From the NCBI GenBank assembly GCA_009602725.1, contig WELB01000132.1, forward strand, positions 396,539-408,107: DNA of 11,569 nt. The letters run 5' to 3'. This DNA is from Spirogloea muscicola (Eukaryota > Streptophyta > Zygnematophyceae > Spirogloeales > Spirogloeaceae). Position 1 is the stretch's first letter; each line of letters starts with the position of its first letter. Below are positions 1 through 11,000 of this stretch, one piece after another. The position numbers were made by a program, and so were the translations under genes. The notes beneath the pieces are model-generated. The model had not been told where the DNA came from, searched no databases, and saw only the letters and a program-made list of their open reading frames with translations.

Positions 1-2480
1 CGCAGGCGGCGGCGCTGCGCCCCTCCGACGCGGCGCCGCCAACGGCGTCGGCGGCGGCGGCGTCGGCGTCGGCGGAGCCGGTGGTGGCCCGCGGCTACGA
101 CTTCCCAGGGGGCGCCGTGGACTACGGCGCTCTCCTGGCGGCCATGGCGACCACGGGCTTCCAGGCCTCGCACCTCGCGCAGGCCGTCGCCGAGGTCGAC
201 CGCATGGTGCGCTCCGTCGCCGCCGCCGCCGCCGCCTGCCGCCGCCGCTGCAGTTCCCGCTGCGCTGCACCGCCACACCATTGCCGGGGCTTCGGAGCAC
301 CGAAGCGGTGGTGATGACAACGTGAGGACAGATCCCAGACGTCCAACTCCCAATCAACTAAGCCTTGCTCAAAGCCTTTAGTTTGACAATGAGAGCCCAC
401 TTGAGCATCGGGCCTTGGGTGGCAAGCGATGCAGCTGGCGTGGCGGCTGGCGGACGAGCCGGTTGAGGTGGACGAGGAGGAGGAGCGGCGGGGGTCGGCT
501 TACCGTGCCTCCACGGCGGCCAAGATCTTCCTCGGCTTCACGTCCAACCTCGTCTCCTCGGGCCTCCGCGAGACCATCCGCTTCCTTGTGCAGCACCGTC
601 AGGTGCGCACCCAGTCTGCGGGGTGATGGGGTTCATCTTTAGTTGCATCATTCACAATATAAGCTCCTGCTGCCCTGCATCTCTATTGCCGCCGCGCACA
701 GCCAGCGGCGGCTGATGTTGCCCCCAGCGTGAGTCTGACCAGCCGGCGTCTGCGCTCATCTGCCAGGTTCACGTGGTCGTGACGACGGCCGGTGGTGTGG
801 AGGAGGACCTGATCAAGTGCCTGGCACCAACGTTCCTGGGCGACTTCGGCCTGCCCGGCGCTGCACTCCGTGCCAAAGGCCTCAATCGCATTGGTAACCT
901 GCTGGTGCCCAACAACAACTACTGCGCCTTTGAGGACTGGGTCATCCCCATCCTCGACCGCCTCCTGGTCGAGCAGCAGAATGAGGTGTCTCGATGCACT
1001 ACCGCTCCGCATGCCTGACACTCTTGGTGCCAATGGGGGTGCCTCGCATTCTAAGGTTCAATGACTGGCTTGTTGAGCATGCTCTTTAGCCACCTCTCTT
1101 CTTGCTATCGTGCATCACAGGGGCAACATGTAAGGTACCTGCCAAGGGCCGTCAGAGAAGGTCGCTACTTGGTGTCTCCGCTGCCAGTATCTGACCCGGT
1201 GCCTAGCCCTTCGGTCATCGGGTTGCAGGGAGTCCTATGGACACCGTCGAAGATCATCGCGAGGCTTGGGAAAGAGATCAACCACCCCGACTCCTTTCTG
1301 TATTGGGCATACAAGGTGCCACAAACCGTGGCGCGTGCTCGCCTGCAGCTGATGTCTTTACAGCAACTAGCACCCCTGATTCTAGCCTGTTGCAAGATAA
1401 AGAGCTGGACGCTGTAGTCACAGGGGGCTGCAATGCTCTGGTCACATGGTCAGTATTGTTAAGTGGGGTTCCTTTTGCGCGCATGATGGCAGAATGACAT
1501 CCCTGTCTACTGCCCCGCTTTGACGGACGGTTCTCTGGGAGACATGATTTACTTTCATTCCTACCGAAATCCAGGCCTTGTGATTGACATGGTGCAAGGT
1601 ATCAGCACTGCCTCAGCTTCAGCTTTGCCCATAAGCTGCAAGGAGTCACTTGTGCTTGTTATGCATGCTTCGCATTTGAAGGTGAGGGTCTGTGACTTAG
1701 GGTAAGGCTTGAGGAGTGACATACAGCAATGAGTACTAGCTTGGTGCAGCCGAATAACAATATTGTAAATTATCATTTGCATTTGAAGAGCACAGGCATT
1801 GGCAGCAAGCTGACCCTGAGTGCCCTCCTGCGAAGATATCAGGGCGATGAATGGGGAGGCGGTGCATTGCAGCCCACGGAAGACGGGCATCATTGTGCTG
1901 GGCGGCGGCCTGGCCAAGCACCACATTTGCAATGCCAATATGATGCGCAATGGTGCTGACTTCGCCGTCTTCATCAACACAGCACAGGAGTTTGATGGGA
2001 GTGACTCTGGCGCCCGACCTGATGAGGCCGTCAGCTGGGGGAAAATTCGTGGTAACAATACGGCTGTCAAGGTAAGGGCAAGCTCTGCATCTCCAGCTCC
2101 AACTTGCCAGCACGTTGACTCAGCAACCTTGCCATTACAAAGAAGCACAAATGAGTCATCAGATTTGGCTGGAATACCATGTATTGACAGAGGCTTCTTA
2201 ATGACAAGCAAGAATGCCACAATGACTGAGGCACGCCCGCTGTGCATGCTGTCGCTGCACAGCTTGCCAGGGCATCACAGCTCTTTGCTTAGTCACTTGG
2301 CATTTTCGTCAGCTTTTTTTTTTAGTGAGATGTTGTTCCTGATTGTGTCACGGCATCTTGCTGCAGGTCCATTGTGATGCAACCATCGCTTTCCCCCTAC
2401 TTGTGGCTCAGACCTTTGCTAAGCAGGTTCAGAGGTGCTTAGACCAGAACAACTATGCAGAAGCTTCAGAAGCTATTTGA
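1..2480 (+). CDS. DHS: Deoxyhypusine synthase, 5'-partial, seven visible exons
   Basis: Deoxyhypusine synthase moves the aminobutyl group of spermidine, using NAD, onto one lysine of the eIF5A precursor. This is the first step of hypusine formation, and the enzyme is a cytosolic homotetramer. Exons: <3-206, 435-602, 767-985, 1229-1315, 1493-1598, 1836-2071, 2367-2480 (TGA). Every intron is GT-AG and every junction keeps frame; only the exon 5/6 junction splits a codon. The visible 377 residues contain, in order, [105 protein letters not shown] and [15 protein letters not shown]. The lysine of WGKIR (codon 2042-2044) matches human Lys329, which forms the enzyme-substrate imine. Human DHS has 369 residues, so probably only a few N-terminal residues lie left of the window. 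Wording such as [13 protein letters not shown] is plant-like. Family certain; exon edges well supported by homology. Confidence 0.97.
45..74 (+). repeat. GCG/TCG triplet run coding Ala/Ser in DHS exon 1
   Basis: Ten codons, all GCG or TCG, encode a short Ala/Ser stretch just before the conserved GYDF start of the enzyme fold. The family's N-terminus is variable here, so this is probably a disordered linker made by triplet expansion. A related GCC run (about 217-249) lies just inside intron 1. Confidence 0.7.
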
Positions 2481-3158
2481 TCACCTATCACTTACCACTT
2501 GCACCTCAACTGACCATAACAGCCACAGCTTCTCTGCCGTAAGGTAGCCATCTCCTCTTGGTGAGCATGGGCAAGCTGCCATAATGAGTGGATCGAAGCA
2601 GCTGCTAACACCGAGCTTGAATATTAGGCCACAGAATTGTGTCGTCCCTTGCCTTCGGCCTTGCCCTCCGACATGGGAGCTTCGTCTCATCTGCCCTGGA
2701 TGCACCACCAGCTTCTTATGTGGTTGAGTATTTTCCTCAGGTGGTTTTCAAACAATGAAGAAAATGATTGGAGGGAGTTTGACACATGGGAGGGGGGCTT
2801 GGCAGGGGGCGTTGGCTGCGGCGACAGGGAGGGGTTCTTTGACTCCAGAACAAAATTCTGACACGTCGAGACATACACTGATAATGTACGTGTTCACACG
2901 AAGTCGTCCTCTGAATTGCTCTTTGCTGGACTAGTTGCTGCATGTCTCTTTGGAGACTGGCCTATCACCTGCAAGAAGTAAGCATCCAAAGTGAGCAGGT
3001 GTGAGTGCGTATCTCTTCTATGTTTGACGAGGATACATGTATCTCTGCTTCAAAGATCAAGACTCGACTGAAGCAATTTCAAATGCTTCTCTCTTGATGT
3101 TTTGTACGCACCACACCCTGAGGTGGACAAATGCTTTCCATTACTGAATTTGGAGGTG
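2481..3158. other. Intergenic region between two convergent 3' ends
   Basis: This 678-nt stretch separates the DHS stop from the most downstream helicase stop. It should hold both 3' UTRs and polyadenylation sites. I see no TGTAA (the usual green-algal signal) on either strand and no clear AATAAA. Short open frames at 2637-2861 (+) and 2687-2878 (-) show no recognisable protein features. No repeat or RNA gene is evident. Confidence 0.6.
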
Positions 3159-5040
3159 TCATTGGAAGCCTTTGCCTCTTGGCGAGATCACCAGCTCTGC
3201 CTGCCCACGGTGTGCTCTACAATAGGAGGGCAAGTCGAGAAGGTAAAGCAAGAAGGCATGAGAGTAGCTCCTGCGATGGCAGGTGTTGAGGTGCAGAAGG
3301 ATCACATGTGTGACCTGCATTTTAGCAAAGCCTGCAGCAGACATGATGTCAAATAATGTATCTAAGGGCAGTTGAAAACTTACAAAGCGCAACTTTGAAG
3401 TCGTTTTCATCTCGGGCAGAGGCTTCCACTGATCGTTGTGGGTAGTCTGGACTCCGTCAACTTCAAGAGTCTTGTCGAGGACAAGCTGGTCGAGAATGAC
3501 AAGCTGAATAAGCAGCAAGAACATACAAGGAATTAGTCTCTGTATGGCTCGTGCACCACAAGCTTATGCAAAGAATGTTCAGTGTATTGGTGTGCAATTA
3601 AAATGTGGACTCCAGTCTGATCTAGTACAAGCTTATACAACAAGGGGATGGCATGTGAAGCACCTTGTCGAGTAAGTCATGATTTTGCATGTCAGCTGCA
3701 AGTACATGAGCGCCAACAAAGTTGTTGCAACGCCTACAGCAGACTGACGACCACACACAGCCATCCTCCTCGACCCATAAGCCAGAGCTTTTCTTATCAG
3801 TGACTCCCAGAGCACAGGCTTTCTCCAAACAAAGCACTCGAGTAGGATCTGTACTGATGTCAGAAGGGCAGCAGACCCTTTCATGCGAAGTTGTAGCATT
3901 GCTAGGGCAGCTCTCTCTTGCCAGCCTGGTGATGAAGACCTTGCACAAAGTGATCCACTCTGGAGCATAGATTACGCTGCCCGAGCTCTTTACCACGGCT
4001 AGCACTGTGCTGCAATGCCTGCAGGTAAGAGCTCTTCCTGCTTGACAGTCTTGACTAAATTGTTCCTGTGGATGGTTGGCCTTAGCACCTGCCCCTAAGT
4101 GAGGAGATCTAGTGAGCTTCTCGCAGTCTTCCTGCCAAGGCAGTATTCGAGACGACCCATCGTCTTGCTGCACCTTCTTGGAAGCCATTGCCTGTCCATC
4201 AGCTCCTAGAGGGCTTGAGGTCTTCTTTTGAGAAAGAGGTACTGCCAAAGCTTGCAAGGTTGGGTGTGTCGCTTGCGTGTTGCTCTGCGTGTTGTTTGTT
4301 TGGCCTGGCTGGTCCCAGGCAGGGTCCTCAAGGCATGCTTGGAGAAGCTCGTCAAGGTCGTCGTCCCTCAGGAGAAGACTTTGTTCAGCACTCGATGCTG
4401 ATGGACACAGGGACACCTGCTGACATGGCACAGCTGTCTTGACGCAAAGTTCCTCTGCACTATCGACACCATCATGTCGCACTGATCTTATCGCAGATGC
4501 CAGCTTGCTTGCCTCTCGACAAGAATCTACTGCCACCTTTGTATGTATCTCTGCAAACTGCTTCCCCAGCAAAGGTTCACAGTTGGAGTCTGTATTAGTC
4601 CTTGACAGCTTGCAAGACGATGGGTTGAGCACGTTCTGCACGTCAAGAAGAGGTAACCTGCAGACGGAAAAGTCCCTTGTCAAGTCCCTGTGCAGTCCAG
4701 ATAAACACAGGCAAGCATCTCAGGTTCCTTAGTAGACGGTGCTCCTTGCATGTTGTAGCTGTCCTAGTACTCATCACCTTCTGATGTTGCCAAGAAGTGG
4801 CTTTGCTGCATTGCTTTCTTTCTCCTCCTTGAGCACAGGAGGAGCCGATTTTGTGAAGATTGGGAACATTCGTGGCTCGTCCAGCGGCATCGTGAGTGGT
4901 TTGCAATTGGCACGATGGGAGTCCTGGCAAATGGGGGGAAAATCCATTTGTGCCACAAGAATGGCATTATTTAGCATCGCACCATGAGGAACTTCAGTGT
5001 CAGGTGGTTTATTATGAATCATCACTATTGCTGTGCTAAG
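3159..5040 (-). other. FANCJ C-terminal tail, exons 24-26
   Basis: Residues 788 to about 1320. Exon 24 (5040-4778) is assigned by phase and an open frame; its acceptor is CATGTAG. Exon 25 (4657-3664) is a single 994-nt exon, by far the longest in the gene. It holds a low-complexity Ser/Gln/Lys-rich stretch, an acidic leucine-rich segment (about 972-986) and a cysteine module (1087 on). Exon 26 starts at 3503 after a good TTCAG acceptor. A GTAAGT donor after 3384 could end it early; otherwise the frame stays open to TGA at 3159. Reading through the exon 25 donor instead would stop at 3622. Tail coding status is likely; the precise end is not resolved. Confidence 0.7.
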
Positions 5041-8000
5041 CTACATGATAAGCAATCCTGTTCTTGATGGCAATGCACATGTCCAGAGGAAATTGAGAGC
5101 AGATACTCCTTTCAAGGTACTCATTGTCAAGTGCTATATAATAAAATGATATATACTTTGCTGACCTCCAACTTGGCAAAAAAGTCGGCAAGATGCTGCA
5201 AAGAAGTTTCATAGTTGCTGTGATGCTGGACTGAGTTTCGCAGCCACCTGGAGAGATTGTTCACGTGTTCCTGCTTTTTGAAACGCTCATCTGTATATGC
5301 ACGAAAGCAAGTAGCCTATGTAAGAGTGGGGCAAGACGCATATGCTGGTCAAGCTCTGCTCACTGAAGGAGTTGCAACAATTTCATGCACATGTGACTAT
5401 ACAGAGCTCTGAGAATTGACGAAGCTCAAATACCTAGAAGAAGGATGGCCCCATAATCATTGCGGTGTCGGATGCAGCGGCCTACAGAGTGCGACAAAGA
5501 CAATCAGAGCACTCAAAAGCGTGGAATGGCTGCCTGCTCGATCTTGATGTCCAGATAAAATCGACAACAGTTGTCGTCTTTGATGATCCTTAGCACACAC
5601 CAGCTGAAGGCAGCTGGTAAACGAAATTACCAACGGCCTGATTGATTGCTCGAAATGCTTGCTGACGGTACCACTCATCCCCACTCAGGAGCGGCCTTGA
5701 TTTGCAATTTTCATCATTGTAACGCTTTTTCAAGTTCACCTCAGGGTCTTTGCTGTGCACAGGAGAAAATGTTGTCCAGTCAACAGCAGACAGTCCATAC
5801 AGTGAGATGTGACAAGCTGCTATAGAGTATAAACAGCTATACATGCTGTAACACCAGGCGGTCGCTGTCAAGAGTGATCCTGCAACTTACACATTGGGGT
5901 ATGGGATGCCTACTACTATCTGCCTTCCAAGCGTCAAGGTAAGTGAGCTTCTCTTGAAAGTCAGTGCAAGTGAAAACAAGTGCAATGGTGTGGCAAAGCA
6001 GGACAATGTGACCTCTCGGATTTTGGCAATGTGCAAACAATCAATTGGTACAGAATACCAGTCAGTGGGTGCTCAAATTTTAAGGATACAACTGCTCTTG
6101 CATTTGCATCTGCAAAGTCGATACCCTCAGAGACCTTCAATGTCAAACAACATGCAGTGTTGGCGTCTTGCAGATGTCTCACAGCCAAACAATGTGACAT
6201 GCTACCTTGTGCACCTGCCTCAATGTATCTGCAGATCCCTACACAAGCATCAAGCAAAATGCACTCTCCATATCTTCTATGACCAACCTTGCCCCTGCAG
6301 ACTGCCAAGAAGATTGCCCCTGAGGAACCAGGTCCCTTTGTTGCTTTGCAAGCTGGCTTGCGATGGATAGGTAGCTTCTGACGACCCTTTTTGGCAAGTC
6401 TGCTGCTCTGATGGCGGGCCTGAATAGCAACGTAATAGCGTTGCAATTCCTTCTCAAACTCCTCATCATTTCCACGCGGCTCTGCTCCCCATGTGAGTCG
6501 AGGACCACAGCGTGGTTGGTAGTAGTGAGTGCTTGATACCAGTCACATCAACAGAGCACTGCAACTAGATGAGAAATAGAAGGTGAGCATGCACAGCCCA
6601 GTGCTATGAATACTTCCCATGCAGTAAGCTCCTGACCTCTGAAGAGTGGCTTCTTCGCATGAATGCGGCTCCACTGGCCAGTGGTGTGCCAACGGACGCA
6701 AAGCTTGTCCAGGAGCTTGTAGCTTGTGAAAAAGACGAGCAGCCCATCTGGGACAATGCTACTGCAGTCCTCCAGGAGCTTCCCTAGCGAGTCCTGTAAT
6801 CAACGGATTGCAACATATCTGGGTATTGCAAAGTATCTGTGTATCATTGCAACATATCATGAAACCTTAATCTGAGGCAACTAGAGACAGCTGTCTTCAT
6901 CAGTTGGACAATATAGAGAGCAATAAAATGAGTTGCCCACTCCTTAAATCCAGAAGACGTCCTTTTCACCTGGAAGCTCAGTGAGTCTGCATGCTTGTAT
7001 GTGGAATTAAGTGCAACATTCTGAGGGCCAGTAGAAAGTGCTCCAGCCCAGACCTGCCCATAATACAGAACACCTGATCACAGTCAGAGTAGGGTGCTTC
7101 ACGGTTGCCCTTGACTCTGCAATTGACTTGTCGTCCGAAGTGCTGCTCCAAGGTCCAAGACTCAAATTCTCAAGACTGCTCATATTGGTCAGGTCTTGCT
7201 ATTCCCTTCAGAGCTCAATCTAAAGAGCAGTCATTGTATTGGTCGGTGTCTGACTTGCTTAGCCATATCAACAACGTGGCAACCCTCCATCCGGGTCGCA
7301 ATTTCAATGCCTAACTCCGTTGCAAAGGAGTCCAGGGGAGAAAGCGTGCTGATGGATCCCATATGTTAAAGATTAGTGCAGTACCACTCTTCAAAGCAGA
7401 CATGCATGTACAGACATGCAGAAAGTATCACAATGTTAAGCAGCTTATGCTTAACATTGAATGCCTGCATGCTGTTTCCTCTGCACAATGCCCTCTGAGC
7501 CTATTGTTGTAGACAATTTACCCTGATGTGAGGATGATGCTTCGCGAGAGTTTTGCAAGCTCATCAAAAGCGACGGCTGGGTTTAAACACCAAAGGTTGA
7601 AAGTAACTTTCGACATTCCTGCATCTGCCTCCTCACAAGGGACGTCAACTATGCATGAGTACAGGATAAAGCAGACAATTGAACTAGCCTCTAAGTTCTG
7701 ACAGAGTTCTACCTTCTTCAGAAGAGGCATTGCATGTATGTGCTATGTGATAACCACATCATGTCATATGCAGGTCAACTAATGCGTAAGCACAGGACCA
7801 ACTTCGGAAGGAGTTGACCTGCACCTTGACTGAAGATCTTTTGCACTACAAGGCGAAAGTCGCGCAGCCTCTCCTTGTTTTCGTCGAGGAGAAATGTCAA
7901 GCTTGTGAACAGACCTGAGCAAGCAACAATCTGTATCTTAGCATTGTGCAGGAAACAGATATCAAACAACGGCATCTGAAAGCATACACGGAGAACAAAA

Positions 8001-11000
8001 TGACGACTAGAACTGTGCAACATACAGTGATTTGACCCACCATGTATTCATGCATATTGCAGCTGAGTCAGAGCTACATTTGCTCAAGCAGTTGTCTGAA
8101 GGGGTCAAATCTGACCATCCAATGTTGCTGCAGTGAGGCCGTTCAATTGTTGCGTTTTTGGATCAGCCTCTGTGGCAGCTGAAACAGCCTGTCAAACAGA
8201 AGATGCAAACCTGAGATGGTGAAGTAAGCTCTTGAATGTGTGATTACTGCTATAAAGCATTCATGGTAAAACATTCAGCAATGTAATCTCCTTCTCAAAG
8301 AGCTTGCACAATGTTTTCACTAGCCCACCTTCCTTGCACACTCTCGAAGGACATTGAAGACGCTTTGGCTGAGGCCAGCCATTGCGAGCTCCTGAGTGAT
8401 GTCAGCTCCGACAGAGCTACAGCATGTCAAAGTATCTCCTCTCTGGTCACTTCGTGCATATGAATCTGGTGCATGCTTTTCATGACAGAAAGGGAGGCTG
8501 TTGGGTCTTCCAGTTGACTCACACAGAGAACCCTCTGTCGTTTTCAGTCGGCACCAGCTTATGTGCTCGGCTCCTCAGCCAGGCAATCATATCCTGCCAT
8601 GCATGCATTAGGTACTGGCTACATAGTGAGAGGCTGTGCTTCCGAATTGAACGTCATTAAACTTGAAACTGTGATATCTCTATGATGATGTATATTTGTA
8701 TGAAATGTGATTTCACCCTGATAATGTATATGAGTATGAAACAGTCTGCCCTCCATAAGTTTCTTGCAATGAGCGATCTGACTTTGCTATCACTGCACCT
8801 GCATCATTTCTGCAAGGGGCCGATAAATGTCTGGTGCAAGTCCTGTGAGCACCATACGCTCCAGATCGGCACTCAAATCTGTGACGCCCAGCATCATGAG
8901 TGAGAGTCCTGATGGGCTGGCTCGATTTTACCCCTACAATCTGGATGGACCCCCCGGCAGGCTTGTGCAGCATGCCGCTGTTACTCACCAGTCAGTAGGC
9001 CCAAGTCAACAGCGAAGCTGGCAGCTTCTCGAGCAACGTCCTCAATATTGCTGTCATGCAGCAAACAAGCACCTCATTAGCAATGACACCCGAAACACCT
9101 GAATGTATTGTTAGGCTGCTGTATACCTGGATTTATTGATCCAGGTTGTTGACCCCGAGAGAATCTATAGTGCTTACTGTGCTTCATCTATGATCACAAC
9201 TGCACCAGTCAGATTGATTTCCATTGCCCTTCTTATGACCGGATCCACCAGGTAATTGTAGGGGCAGAGCACGAGCTCAGCATCAGAAGCCATTGCTCGT
9301 GCTGCATAATAGGCACAACCTGGCACGTAAGAGAGTCTTAATAAGTCGTTTGCCGAGAGATCACATTGAAATAGAGGATTGAGAAAATTGCAGAAGTGTA
9401 ACGCTGCTGGCTTACTGCATGCCTTCTGTTGGGGCAGAAGGTCTACCCTTCTGCAGTACCTTTTACACTCTGGCCAAGTGCGACAAGGTCCTCAATGTCG
9501 TGTATTGAAGCTGAACCGCCTGGCCGCAGGGATGCATGACCTTTGACCTTGTGCATGTTCCTTGAGCACTTTGTGAAGGGTCAGGCACCAAGCTAGAGAC
9601 TCAACACCAACACAGTACATAGTGCCAAGTGTGACAGGCACATTCCAACTTCTCTCGCATGTACCTCTTGGGCAAGAGTTCCGAACATCAGAGCTATTTA
9701 ATGATGTCCAGGCAAGAGAAACGCTACCGAAAATGTTGATGTGGGCAGTCAGTGTGACACACCTGAAAGAGGAGCAGCCTTTGCTGGTGTCTTTGATGAG
9801 CATTTTGCTGGACACCAGTGCACGGGCAAAATAGTCAATAAATCAGCTAGTCATACTCTAGGGGGAGTGGTGCACTACCTTCTATGTGCTCATGTTGCAA
9901 ACAAGTGAGGATGCACCTGCAGCTCATGATTACCCTGACCAGAGCAGAACCAGCAGTAGCCTGACATCTTGCAATCGTAATGACCTGGTCTACATAGCAT
10001 GCCTGCTAGTGCTCCGCATTGAGGCTCACCATTCCTGATCCACTGCCTGCTTCTTAAGGACCGTCTTGTTTGTGCAATAGTGCTTGCGAGCAGCCTGCGC
10101 AAACATTGTATAAGCGAATTAAAGTGCACATGGAGTACACTATGCCATTGCAGCTATTGCAGTGGCCCGTACAATCTGCCCCATGCAATTTCCAGGGTGA
10201 GGCTCAAAGTATACCGAAGAGCCAAGTTTCGGCTTACAAGGATTGCCATGGCAACTTTGTAGCCACTTTTGTGCAGCTCCCGTACAACCTGAGAAATCTG
10301 AGAGTGCGTCCTCCTGTTGCAATAAATGAGCAGCGTGCCTTGAAAGTGAGCGAGTCAGAAAGTCCAAGGCAACTCCCGAAGAACTTTGACCTTCAGTGGC
10401 TAAGTCAGTCTGACCTCAGAGTGGCGATGACATGATTACGAAGGCCCTTGACTTAGCAAAGGTACTGGAGTCATACGTGCCATAGAAGATCTTCGGGATG
10501 CACGGCTTTTCCTTCTCTGCCTCCTTCCCTTCAGGAGCAGTATGTGCCTCAGCTGCCACACCTGCAGCACCTCAGCCAAGCACAGTACATGTGAGCCTTT
10601 GCCAGATGTCAGCTGCTTCAAGTCATCCTGAGCAACAGCCAGCCTGCTGACCCGAGTCTGGCGTCCCTCGAAGGAAGCCCCCTTCGCCATGGTACTCGCT
10701 GGAGCTGGCTGCTCCTTTCCGCACCGACCAGAGCTTGTTCTCCTTGAAGTGCTGCTGCCAGGCAAGTGCCGCACAGAGGAGCGCCAGAGTCTTCCCCGAG
10801 CCAGTGGGGGCTTCCAGGAGAGCATTCGCGTGGCCCTGCAGCCTGCTGCTGTCCAAGGTCGTGAGGACCTTGCCGATGAAGGCCAGCTGCGTGCCGTAGG
10901 GCTTGTAAGGGAAGCGGACTTTGAATCCAGCGACTGCATACTCATCTGCCTTCTTGCCCCCGCCCAGCTTGCTGGAGACTGCTGGACCAGGACGTGGCCC

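Larger units (their letters stand above)
5166..7648 (-). other. FANCJ exons 14-23: second motor domain (motifs III-VI)
   Basis: Residues 446-787. LWCLNPAVAF is followed by motif III ILTSGTLSP (split between exons 14 and 15), QVWAGALSTGP, the motif IV-like LLVFFTSYK (565-573), AVCRGKVSEGIDFAD (motif V, exons 18/19), VVGIPYPN (29-nt exon 20), LKKRYND and QAVGRCIRHRNDYGAI (motif VI, exons 21/22), ending with DERF and WLRNS. Motif VI arginines are present. Residue 570 is Thr, where the human and Arabidopsis proteins, as I recall them, have Pro (F-P-S-Y). A basic insert (620-653) precedes motif V. Confidence 0.93.

Noticed and set aside
81-83. GTG at 81 as a start codon for the first + strand gene
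   Set aside because: The frame is open leftward to the window edge and the Ala/Pro-rich sequence there fits the variable N-terminus of deoxyhypusine synthase. Nuclear genes normally start at ATG, which must lie outside the window.
1561-2247. 228-residue open frame on the minus strand
   Set aside because: It is antisense to DHS exons 5-6 and their intron, has no recognisable domain, and the + strand reading is a clear conserved enzyme.
2637-2878. Short open frames on both strands in the intergenic region
   Set aside because: They are under 80 residues, with no conserved motif, and lie where two 3' UTRs are expected.
5894-6446. Overlapping 158-residue (+) and 161-residue (-) open frames
   Set aside because: The + frame is a shadow. 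The minus frame mixes true exon 18/19 coding sequence with the intron between them, so it is not an independent gene.
7915-7982. Upstream extension of helicase exon 13 from a TTTCAG acceptor
   Set aside because: The frame is open, but phase with exon 12 and the homologous TLDGLF-SLT wording place the acceptor at CTCAG before 7914.
9890-10020. Possible Fe-S exon with wording PGHYDCKMSGYC
   Set aside because: It resembles the HYC motif, but its phase does not fit. The true exon at 10094-10030 gives ARKHYCTNK with correct phase.
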